From JBOGFI01 sp050743365 (lineage in GTDB: Bacteria; Actinomycetota; Acidimicrobiia; IMCC26256; JACDBD01), in assembly GCA_050743365.1 (NCBI GenBank), contig JBOGFI010000091.1, positions 1 through 38,013 of the forward strand: 38,013 nucleotides of DNA, read 5' to 3'. Within the stretch, counting starts at the first letter, position 1, and each line of letters starts with the position of its first letter. The translations under genes were made by a program, and so were the position numbers. A model generated the notes under the pieces. The model did not search any database. It was not told the DNA's origin and saw only the letters and a program-made list of their open reading frames with translations. Below, piece after piece: positions 23,053 to 29,905 of the stretch.

Positions 23053-23373
23053 ACGGCCGCCCCGCGCGGCCTCCTCGTGCTGCGCGACGTCGAACGACCA
23101 CAGCTCGCTCGCCGTCCCAACCGGCCCCTCCGTGCTGTGGGCCCGATGGCCGTGCTGGAACGCCGGGCTCGCGACCCAGGCGTCGAAGTCGTCCTGCGAA
23201 CGCCACCTCGTGTACACGAGGAACACGTCGCGGTCGTCGGTGGGCCGCAGCAGCTCGAACGCCTCGAACCCCGGCGACTTCGCCACCTCGCCCGCCCGGG
23301 CTGCGAACCGCGCCAAGAGATCGTCGGCTCGCTCGGGCGGCACGGTGATGGCGTTGATCCTCACGACGCTCAT
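23050..23373 (-). CDS. MhuD/IsdG-like heme-degrading monooxygenase
   Basis: 107 aa ferredoxin-like alpha-beta barrel of the ABM superfamily. The sequence follows mycobacterial MhuD closely as I recall it: VVRINAITVP with N7, SPGFEAFELLRP (33-44), TRWRSQDDFDAW with W66, then PAFQHGHRAH with H74 and H76. In MhuD Asn7, Trp66 and His75 bind and ruffle heme; here the His segment is two residues shorter, so which His is axial is uncertain. Likely role: releasing iron from heme. It starts at ATG 23371-23373. The adjacent acyl-CoA synthetase gene seems to have its own promoter. Confidence 0.83.
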   Translation of the reverse strand: MSVVRINAITVPPERADDLLARFAARAGEVAKSPGFEAFELLRPTDDRDVFLVYTRWRSQDDFDAWVASPAFQHGHRAHSTEGPVGTASELWSFDVAQHEEAARGGR

Positions 23374-23390
23374 GGGCTCCCCTCGCTGCG

Positions 23391-23406
23391 CTCGCCCGAG
23401 CGAGCC
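23391..23406 (-). repeat. Short repeat fragment F
   Basis: On the minus strand GGCTCGCTCGGGCGAG, identical to fragment E at 23650-23665 and matching the left part of copy C. It lies 17 bp upstream of the MhuD-like ATG. Confidence 0.55.
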
Positions 23407-23551
23407 TCGGGCCCGGGGGCTGTCTAGTCGCTTCCGGCCTCGGCCTGCCGACCGGGCCGGCGGGGGCATTTCTTCGCCCTGGAGGTTTGGGCGTTCCTCC
23501 GAGCGGGAACCATCGCGCCGACTGCGCTCTGGTGGCGTGGTCCGGGTGTGC

Positions 23552-23577
23552 GGCTCTCGTTCAGGGCTCTCGTTCAG
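23552..23577 (+). repeat. 13-bp direct repeat
   Basis: GGCTCTCGTTCAG twice in perfect tandem within the 293-bp gap between the MhuD-like gene and PAC2 (23374-23666). Nothing in this gap looks coding. Confidence 0.85.
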
Positions 23578-23594
23578 AGTGAGCCGCCAGGACG

Positions 23595-23641
23595 GTGAGC
23601 CGGCGGACTGACCCTGCCCCGGTCCGTCGGCTCACCCTTTT
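23595..23641 (+). terminator. Intrinsic terminator-like hairpin (plus strand)
   Basis: Arms 23595-23608 (GTGAGCCGGCGGAC) and 23622-23635 (GTCCGTCGGCTCAC) pair over 14 bp with one wobble and a 13-nt loop, followed by CCTTTT. It is a textbook terminator on the plus strand, but no plus-strand gene lies upstream. On the minus strand the same stem could end the PAC2 transcript without a T-tract. Confidence 0.65.
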
Positions 23642-23666
23642 CTGGGTCGGGCTCGCTCGGGCGAGG
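23642..23666 (+). repeat. Truncated repeat fragment E
   Basis: CTGGGTCGGGCTCGCTCGGGCG matches the left end of copies C and D and stops just before the hairpin. It abuts the PAC2 stop codon (23667-23669). Confidence 0.65.
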
Positions 23667-24491
23667 TCAGCCTTGATCGCGCAGGAAGCGCTCGATCTCC
23701 GAGGCGAGCTCGTCGCCACTGGGCAGGTCGGGGGCGCCGGCCTCGATGGCCTGGACCAGCTCCGCCACGTCGGGTCGGTCGGCCAGGCCCTTCTCGACGC
23801 GCTCGACGTAGTCGTCGGCCTGGGCGTCGAGCCCGGCCAGGTCGGCCTGCACTCCCGCCACCTCACGCAGCCGCTCGAGCACGGCCCGGATCGCCGGCGG
23901 CGACGGGTTCCCCGAGACGTAGTGCGGCACCTGGGCCCAGAGACCGATCGCCGGCACCCCGGCGCCGCCCAGCGCGACCTGCAGCACGGTCTGAGCACCG
24001 GTCGGGCCGGTGTAGTCGGTGCGCACCGCGCCCGCCTCCTGCGCCAGCGACGGGCTGGTGGCGGTCACGAGCACGCTGACCGGACGGCGGTGCGACACCA
24101 CCGCCGGCATCCCCCCCAGCATCACCGCCCGCTCGATGCCGAGGCGGCGGGCGGCCTCCACCAGCTGCTCGGTGAACACCCGCCAGCGCACCGACGGCTC
24201 GGGCCCGACGCAGAGGACGACGTCACGCGCGGCGCGGCCCGCCACGAGGTCGATCGATGGCCAGGAGATCTCCCGAGTGGTGCCCTCGACGAGCTTGACG
24301 GTGGGGCGCGTCTGCTGCAGGTCGAGCGCGTCGCTCAGGTCGACACGCCCGAAGTGGCGGGCCGACTCGAGCTGCTCGGTCAGCACGGCCGCGGCGCCGG
24401 CGCCGGCGAGCCCGGCGTCGACCCAACCCGACAGGGCGACCACCAGCACGGGGTCGCGCAACTCGGGCCACCGCTCGACTTCGATCTGCAT
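23667..24491 (-). CDS. PAC2 family protein
   Basis: 274 aa. The fold of proteasome assembly chaperone 2 is recognisable from LVVALSGWVDAGLAGAGAA at the N-terminus and from ERAVMLGGMPAVVSHRRPVSVLVTATSP and TDYTGPTGAQTVL in the core. The C-terminal third is an acidic helical region (VERVEKGLADRPDVAELVQ ... ELASEIERFLRDQG). Actinobacterial members are common and are suspected to act with the proteasome or as ATP-independent chaperones; no proteasome gene is in the window. TAGAGT lies 9 nt before the ATG. Confidence 0.88.
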   Translation of the reverse strand: MQIEVERWPELRDPVLVVALSGWVDAGLAGAGAAAVLTEQLESARHFGRVDLSDALDLQQTRPTVKLVEGTTREISWPSIDLVAGRAARDVVLCVGPEPSVRWRVFTEQLVEAARRLGIERAVMLGGMPAVVSHRRPVSVLVTATSPSLAQEAGAVRTDYTGPTGAQTVLQVALGGAGVPAIGLWAQVPHYVSGNPSPPAIRAVLERLREVAGVQADLAGLDAQADDYVERVEKGLADRPDVAELVQAIEAGAPDLPSGDELASEIERFLRDQG

Positions 24492-24500
24492 CGCGCCCCA

Positions 24501-24545
24501 ACTCTAGGAGGTGCGCCGGCAGGCCATTGAGCGAGCCGTTAGGGT
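24501..24545. promoter_or_regulatory. Divergent -10 boxes between PAC2 and the luciferase-like gene
   Basis: Minus strand TAGAGT (24501-24506) is 9 nt before the PAC2 ATG. Plus strand TAGGGT (24540-24545) is 7 nt before the GTG at 24553. Both would give leaderless transcripts; -35 boxes are weak. Confidence 0.45.
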
Positions 24546-24552
24546 CGCTCAC

Positions 24553-25491
24553 GTGCTTCTCCGCGTCTTCACCGAGCCCCAGCAGGGAGCGACCTACCAC
24601 CAGCAGCTCGCCGTCGCACGCACCGCCGAGGAGCTCGGCTTCGATGCGTTCTTCCGCTCCGACCACTACCTGCGAATGGACGACGGCGACCCCGGCCCGG
24701 GGCCGACCGACGCGCTCGTCACGCTGGCCGGCCTCGCCCGGGAGACGTCGACGATCCGCCTCGGGACGTTGATGGTGGCGAGCACGTTCCGGCTCCCGGG
24801 GCCGCTCGCGATCTCGCTCGCGCAGCTCGACGCGATGAGCGCGGGACGCGTCGAGCTCGGAATTGGCGCAGCGTGGTTCGACGGCGAGCACCGCGCCTAC
24901 GGCATCCCGTTCCCGGGGGTCGCCGAGCGCTTCGACCGCCTGGAGGAGCAGCTCGAGATCCTCACCGGGCTGTGGACCACGCCGCGGGGCGAGCGGTTCT
25001 CGTTCGCAGGTAGGCACTACCGCATCGACGAATCGCCCGCGCTGCCGAAGCCGCTTCAGCAGCCGCACCCGCCCCTCGTGATCGGCGGCTACGGGACGAA
25101 GCGCACGCCCTCGTTGGCGGCGCGATTCGCGAACGAGTTCAACCTTCCCTTCCCGCCGCTCGACGCGTACCGCGAGGCGGTGACGAGGGTGCGGGGGGCC
25201 TGCGAGCAAGCGGGTCGCGACCCCGCGTCACTGCGAACCACCGTGGCGCTGGTGGTGTGCTGCGGCGCCGACGAAGCCGAGGTTGCCCGGCGAGCCGCGG
25301 CCATCGGCCGGTCCCCCGACGAGCTGCGCGCCAACGGTGCCGCCGGGTTCCCCGGAGAGGTGGCCGACACGCTGACGACCTACGCGGACGCGGGCGCCGA
25401 GACCGCCTACCTCCAGATGCTCGACCTCGACGACCTCGACCACCTCCGGCTGCTCGCGGCCGAGGTGATGCCGGCGGTGCACGCGCGGTGA
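24553..25491 (+). CDS. LLM-class F420-dependent oxidoreductase
   Basis: 312 aa luciferase-like TIM barrel, probably using coenzyme F420. Recognisable stretches: AVARTAEELGFDAFFRSDHYL, TSTIRLGTLMVASTFRLPGPLA, AGRVELGIGAAWFDGEHRAYGIPFP, and HPPLVIGGYGTKRTPSLAARFANEFNLPF. The start is the GTG at 24553-24555, supported by the leaderless -10 box; the open frame upstream lacks conserved sequence. It ends in GTGA shared with the next gene, a paralogue. The substrate is unknown. Confidence 0.88.
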   Translation: MLLRVFTEPQQGATYHQQLAVARTAEELGFDAFFRSDHYLRMDDGDPGPGPTDALVTLAGLARETSTIRLGTLMVASTFRLPGPLAISLAQLDAMSAGRVELGIGAAWFDGEHRAYGIPFPGVAERFDRLEEQLEILTGLWTTPRGERFSFAGRHYRIDESPALPKPLQQPHPPLVIGGYGTKRTPSLAARFANEFNLPFPPLDAYREAVTRVRGACEQAGRDPASLRTTVALVVCCGADEAEVARRAAAIGRSPDELRANGAAGFPGEVADTLTTYADAGAETAYLQMLDLDDLDHLRLLAAEVMPAVHAR

Positions 25492-26387
25492 GGTTCGGAG
25501 TGCACGCCGGTCTCCAGAACACGACCACGGACGAGCTGCGCGCCCTGTGGCGCCGCATCGAGGACCACGGCTTCGAGTGGATCTCGATCTGGGACCACTT
25601 CTACGCCGCCGACGCCACCGGCGGCGCGGTGTGCCTCGAGGCGGTCGCCACCCACGCCGCGCTGGCGCTGTCCACGAGCCGGGTGCGGTGCGGCAGTCTC
25701 GTGTACTCCGTCGGGTACCGGCACCCCGCCGTCCTCGCCAACGCCATGGCCACGCTCGACCACCTCTCCGACGGACGGGTCACGCTCGGTCTCGGCGGCG
25801 GATGGCTCCAGGGCGAGTACGACGCCTACGGCCTCCCGTTCCCGCCTCCCCGCGTCCGGCTGCGCCAGCTCGAGGAGGCGGTGCAGTGCGTGCGGGGACT
25901 GCTCACCCAGGACGTCACCAGCTTCGAGGGCGAGCACTTCCGGCTCCACGAAGCGCGTTGCGAGCCGAAGCCGGTCCAGGACCGGCTGCCGATCTGGGTG
26001 GGCGGCGGCGGCGAGAGGGTGACGCTGGCGATCGCCGCCCGCCATGCCGATGGCTGGAACGTGCCGTTCATCCCACCCGAGGAGTTCGGGCGCAAGGTGG
26101 GCGTGCTGCACGAGCACTGCGAGCGGACCGGGCGCGAACCGGCGACGATCACGAAGTCGATCAACGTCGGGCTCGCGTGGCAAGAAGGTGATCTCGAAGC
26201 GCAGTTCGGGAACATCGCCGACTTCGTCCGACCGGGCGTGCTCACCGGCAGCGTGCAGGAGGTCGTCGACCGGATCGGCGCCTACCGCGAGGCGGGCGCG
26301 GAGTGGCTGATCCTCGCCATGCGGGCGCCCTTCGACGTCGAGGGCCTCGACCGCTTCGCCGCCGAGGTGCTGCCCGCGTTCAGCTGA
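25488..26387 (+). CDS. LLM-class F420-dependent oxidoreductase (second copy)
   Basis: 299 aa from GTG 25488-25490, overlapping the upstream stop by 4 bp. Same fold as its neighbour but clearly diverged: VRFGVHAGLQNTTTDEL, GFEWISIWDHFYAAD, LSDGRVTLGLGGGWLQGEYDAYGLPFP, LPIWVGGGGERVTLAIAARHADGWNVPF. The coupled pair may form a heterodimer, as luciferase-fold enzymes sometimes do, or be two related enzymes of one pathway; both are inference. Repeat copy D lies 30 bp after the stop. Confidence 0.88.
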   Translation: MRFGVHAGLQNTTTDELRALWRRIEDHGFEWISIWDHFYAADATGGAVCLEAVATHAALALSTSRVRCGSLVYSVGYRHPAVLANAMATLDHLSDGRVTLGLGGGWLQGEYDAYGLPFPPPRVRLRQLEEAVQCVRGLLTQDVTSFEGEHFRLHEARCEPKPVQDRLPIWVGGGGERVTLAIAARHADGWNVPFIPPEEFGRKVGVLHEHCERTGREPATITKSINVGLAWQEGDLEAQFGNIADFVRPGVLTGSVQEVVDRIGAYREAGAEWLILAMRAPFDVEGLDRFAAEVLPAFS

Positions 26388-26417
26388 CACCCGCGGACCG
26401 CGGGCAGCCTCTCGCGA

Positions 26418-26520
26418 GGAAGGCCTGCCAGCCCGCGACTCGCCGCCAGGATTGCGCGGGAGCGGCGAGCGGCCCGGAGGGCGGCGGCAGGTATCCTGCC
26501 GCCGAGCGAGCGCGACCCAG
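26418..26520 (-). repeat. Dispersed palindromic repeat, copy D
   Basis: Read on the minus strand it runs from CTGGGTCGCGCTCGCTCG to GGCTGGCAGGCCTTCC. Central hairpin: arms 26482-26491 and 26495-26504, perfect 10 bp, loop ATA on that strand. Second stem: CTCGCCGC with GCGGCGAG, perfect 8 bp. It fills the space between the convergent 3' ends of the luciferase-like gene (26387) and the membrane-protein gene (26526). Confidence 0.93.
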
Positions 26521-26525
26521 GAGTG

Positions 26526-27362
26526 CTAGCCGCGTCTCCGCTTCGGCGCGAACGCGTCGGAGAAGTCGGTGCCGGCGAAGGCGTCGGGAACGCGCCCGTC
26601 GACCGCGTACCGGTACAGGGCAGTGCGGTAGATGCCGCTGAGCGCCGCGAGCACAACGCTCACGACCGCGAGCCACAGCACCGCGATGCCGATGGCCACA
26701 CCGATCACGACCCCGCTACCGGAGGCGGCGCCGATGGCCACGAGCGCGACGGCGGGAAGGAGCGCGACCAGGCCGATGAACCCGAAGCCCACCTGGGCGG
26801 CGAGGTTCTCGCCCCACGTGCGCGTGAACAGGTCCTTCGAGCGCTTCAATGCGGCGACCGGCCCCGTGTCCTCGATGACGATGATCGGGATGGTCAGGAA
26901 CGTGAGGACGTTCCAGGCCATCCCCAGCAGGCTGCCGACGATCGCGCCGACCCATCCCTGCCGCTCGAGCTGGCTGATGACGAACGACACGGTCGCGGTC
27001 ACGATCGCCCAGGGGAGGAGGCGGTGCAGCTTGGCGCTCGCGGCGCGCAGCGACGCCCCGAGCGTGGCGTCGCCGCCCTGGAGGCGTTCGCTGGCCCCGG
27101 CCACCAGCGCGCCCTGGAAGTAGACGGTGACGAACGCGGACACGAGGTAGGCGATCGCGGCGATGACGTACCCGATGGGCCGGAGGCCCTCACCGTCGTC
27201 GCCGGAGTCGATCCCGACGAGGAAGAAGAGCCCGGCGAACGCGCCCAGCACGACGAGGGACACGAGCGCCGAGATGGCGGGGATGCCGGCGAGCGTCTTG
27301 TCGGAGCGCAGCACAGCCCACGACGTCTTGGCCAGCACCCACGATCTCGCGATCCTGCCCAC
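26526..27362 (-). CDS. Multi-pass membrane protein (possibly DUF6159)
   Basis: 278 aa with about six hydrophobic segments. VGRIARSWVLAKTSWAVLRSDKTLAGIP at the start, then GYVIAAIAYLVSAFVTVYFQGALVAGA, FLTIPIIVIEDTGPVAALKRSKDLFTRTWGENLAAQVGFG, resemble a conserved actinobacterial/archaeal family I recall as DUF6159; confidence in that name is low. It starts at GTG 27360-27362 with GATAAT 6 nt upstream, a near-ideal leaderless -10 box. It lies 43 bp after the penicillin-binding protein gene. Confidence 0.75.
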   Translation of the reverse strand: MGRIARSWVLAKTSWAVLRSDKTLAGIPAISALVSLVVLGAFAGLFFLVGIDSGDDGEGLRPIGYVIAAIAYLVSAFVTVYFQGALVAGASERLQGGDATLGASLRAASAKLHRLLPWAIVTATVSFVISQLERQGWVGAIVGSLLGMAWNVLTFLTIPIIVIEDTGPVAALKRSKDLFTRTWGENLAAQVGFGFIGLVALLPAVALVAIGAASGSGVVIGVAIGIAVLWLAVVSVVLAALSGIYRTALYRYAVDGRVPDAFAGTDFSDAFAPKRRRG

Positions 27363-27368
27363 GAGGTG

Positions 27369-27374
27369 ATTATC
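27369..27374 (-). promoter_or_regulatory. -10 box before the membrane-protein gene
   Basis: GATAAT on the minus strand, 6 nt before the GTG at 27362. This is the best match to the -10 consensus in the window. Confidence 0.45.
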
Positions 27375-27405
27375 GACGATCTCACCGGCCGGCGACAGCC
27401 GTCCG

Positions 27406-29754
27406 CTAACCCTCGGGCGGCTCGGCGGGCGGCGGGGACGTCGCCGGCGGCGGGAGCGACGGCGGGAGCGACGGCGCGGGGACGGGCGCCGGCGTCTCCC
27501 CGGGTGGGGGAGCCGCGGTGGGCGCGGGGCGAGGAACAGGCACGGGCCTGCTGGTGTCCCGCCCGCCATCCGAGACGCGGCCGCCGGGCGCGGCGCAGTT
27601 CAGTGCGGGCTGGGGCCAGGGCTCGGGCGACACGCCGGCGAGCTGCGCCTCCATGAACGCCTTCCAGATCCGGGCCGGCGTCTGGCCGCCGAACCCGGCG
27701 CCGGGAACGTCGCGCTCGGGAACGCCGTGCCACACGGCCGCCACCGTCTGCGGCGTCATCCCGACGAACCAGGCGTCGGCATTCTTGTCGGTGGTGCCGG
27801 TCTTCCCGGCGGCGACGTGCCCCGTGAGCTGGGCGTTCTCTCCGGTCCCGTACTCGACGACGTCGCGCAGGATGTCGATCTCGCAGGCCGCCGCCTCGGG
27901 CGAGATCGCCTGCTCGCCCTGTCGCCCGCGGTTGTCGAGCACGATCTCGCCGTCGGGGTCCTCGATCCACTCGACGAAGGTCGGGTCGAGCCGCACGCCG
28001 CCGTTGGCGATCGTGGCCGCGACCGTCGCCATCTCGAGCGGGGTGGTGCCGACCACCCCCAGCGTCAGCACGGGCGTGTGCGCGGGGTACTCGGTGCCGT
28101 CGGGGGCGACCACGACCTGGCCCTGCTTCAGGCCCAGGCGGTAGGCGGTCTCGATGACCTTCTCGTAGCCCACGCTCACGAGCAGGCGGGCGAAGGCGCA
28201 GTTCACGGAGCCGGTGGTCGCCCGCCGGAGCGTCGAGGTGCCGCCCCCCTCGGCGTTGCGGGTGCTGACCCGGCCGTTCGTGCCGAACCCGGGCCCGGCC
28301 GGCAGCGTGCACGGCGACGAGCCGTTCACGATGTCGTTGGGCGAGTAGCCCTCGTTGAGCGCAGCCCCCAGCGTGATGATCTTCCACGCCGAGCCCGCCT
28401 GCTGCCCGGGCGCGAAGGTCGCGATGTTGTACTGCGACTGGTCGTAGCCGGCGCCGCCGACCATCCCCCGCACGAACCCGGTCTTGGGGTCGATGGCCAC
28501 GAGCGCGGCCGTGAAGCCGGGCTTGTTGGGCAGGTTGCCGTCGATCGCCGCCTGGGCCCTCGCCTCGGTGACCGGGTCGCGCGTGGTGTGGATCTTCAGC
28601 CCGCCCCGCAGCAGCGTGTCGCGACGCTCCTCCGCGGTCGCGCCCAGCCGCTCGTCGCGTAGCAGCCGGCGCTGGACCTCCTCGACCCAGTAGTTCTGGG
28701 GCCGGAAGTCGGCCGCGGGCGGCTTCACGGCCGGCAGCGCGTACCCCTTGACGTAGTCCATCTCGGCCTGCGTGAGGTAGTCCTGCTCGACCTGGAGCTC
28801 GAGCACCTCGGTGCGGGCGGCGAGCGCGCGCTCCGGGTAGGCGAACGGATTGTCGCCCTCGGGGTTGGCGATCAACGCCGCCAGCAGCGCCGCCTCCGGG
28901 ATGTTCAGCTCGTCGAGGCGCTTGCCGCGCTCCTGGCCCGTCTGCGGGTCGACTACCCGGAAGAACCGCTCCGCAGCCGACTTCACGCCGTATGCGCCCT
29001 GCCCGAAGTACACGGTGTTGAGGTACTCCTCGAGGATCTCCCGCTTCGTGTACTGCTCGTTGAGCCGGTAGGCCAGGACGATCTCGCGGACCTTCCGGTC
29101 GAGGTCGCGGCTCGCGCTCAGCACCCGGTTCTTCACCAGCTGCTGGCTGATCGTGGATCCGCCCTGCTCGATCTTGCCCTCGGTCACGTTGGTGACCAAC
29201 GCGCGGAAGACGCCACCGAGGTCGACGCCCGGGTTCTTCCAGAACGTCTTGTCCTCGGTCGCGATCACCGCGTCGACGAGGACCTTGGGGACCTCCGAGA
29301 GCTTGACGGGCTGGCGGTCCTCGATGCCGAGCACCCCGATCTCGCCTCCCTGGCTGTCGTACACGGTCGTGAGCTGCGACAGCTGCTTGAGGCGGCCCTT
29401 CAGGTCGTAGGGCGTGTACCGGTTGCTCGTCGCGAGCACGTGGGCACCCGGGATGATGGCGGCGAGGCACGCCCCGACGCTCAGGCCGCCGGCGACAACG
29501 ATGACCGCCAGCGTGCGCGCGACACGCCCAAGCCGCCGGAGCTCGCGGCGCGGGATGGTGGTCGCCGGCGCGGCCCAGGAGATGACCGCCGGCACCAGCT
29601 TCTCGTGGCTGGCCGAGGGACGGCGTTCCGCCGGCCACGCCCGGTTGGCGAACATGCCCGTGAGTAGGCGCACTCGCGCGAGGAGCGGCGCGACGAGCCG
29701 GCGGCGCAGGCTTCGGTCGCGTCTGCGCACGGCTCGCCCCTCGAGTCGTACCAC
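27406..29754 (-). CDS. Class A penicillin-binding protein (bifunctional transglycosylase/transpeptidase)
   Basis: 782 aa peptidoglycan synthase. A cytoplasmic N-terminus of about 80 residues precedes one transmembrane segment (about 82-103). The glycosyltransferase-51 domain has IATEDKTFWKNPGVD with catalytic E167, QGGSTISQQLVKN (197-209) and EYLNTVYFGQGAYGVKSAA (243-261). The transpeptidase domain has SAWK (S455, K458), SVN (516-518) and KTGT (651-654). The C-terminal 60 residues are a Pro-rich tail (repeats of SLPP and PAP), as in mycobacterial PonA. The start is GTG 29752-29754 behind AGGAG 5 nt away; the open frame further upstream overlaps galK and is rejected. Confidence 0.95.
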   Translation of the reverse strand: MVRLEGRAVRRRDRSLRRRLVAPLLARVRLLTGMFANRAWPAERRPSASHEKLVPAVISWAAPATTIPRRELRRLGRVARTLAVIVVAGGLSVGACLAAIIPGAHVLATSNRYTPYDLKGRLKQLSQLTTVYDSQGGEIGVLGIEDRQPVKLSEVPKVLVDAVIATEDKTFWKNPGVDLGGVFRALVTNVTEGKIEQGGSTISQQLVKNRVLSASRDLDRKVREIVLAYRLNEQYTKREILEEYLNTVYFGQGAYGVKSAAERFFRVVDPQTGQERGKRLDELNIPEAALLAALIANPEGDNPFAYPERALAARTEVLELQVEQDYLTQAEMDYVKGYALPAVKPPAADFRPQNYWVEEVQRRLLRDERLGATAEERRDTLLRGGLKIHTTRDPVTEARAQAAIDGNLPNKPGFTAALVAIDPKTGFVRGMVGGAGYDQSQYNIATFAPGQQAGSAWKIITLGAALNEGYSPNDIVNGSSPCTLPAGPGFGTNGRVSTRNAEGGGTSTLRRATTGSVNCAFARLLVSVGYEKVIETAYRLGLKQGQVVVAPDGTEYPAHTPVLTLGVVGTTPLEMATVAATIANGGVRLDPTFVEWIEDPDGEIVLDNRGRQGEQAISPEAAACEIDILRDVVEYGTGENAQLTGHVAAGKTGTTDKNADAWFVGMTPQTVAAVWHGVPERDVPGAGFGGQTPARIWKAFMEAQLAGVSPEPWPQPALNCAAPGGRVSDGGRDTSRPVPVPRPAPTAAPPPGETPAPVPAPSLPPSLPPPATSPPPAEPPEG

Positions 29755-29893
29755 GGGTCTCCTGTCGGGTGCTCTACGCGGCTGCGGGTCGGCCGGACGC
29801 CCCATCGTACGAGGCCGGGCGCGACGGGGACGGTCGGGAGCGCAAGCACCGCACCGCCGGGACCGGCACCGGCACCATCGGAGGCGACGCCCG

Positions 29894-29899
29894 TAGTCT
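29894..29899 (+). promoter_or_regulatory. -10 box of galK
   Basis: TAGTCT lies 6 nt before the GTG at 29906, within the 151-bp divergent gap with the penicillin-binding protein gene. Leaderless start inferred. Confidence 0.4.
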
Positions 29900-29905
29900 G
29901 CGGGC

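Noticed and set aside
26999..29638. Long minus-strand frames of nearly 900 aa through the penicillin-binding protein gene
   Set aside because: Out-of-frame shadows with Arg/Gly/Ala-rich sequence and no motif.
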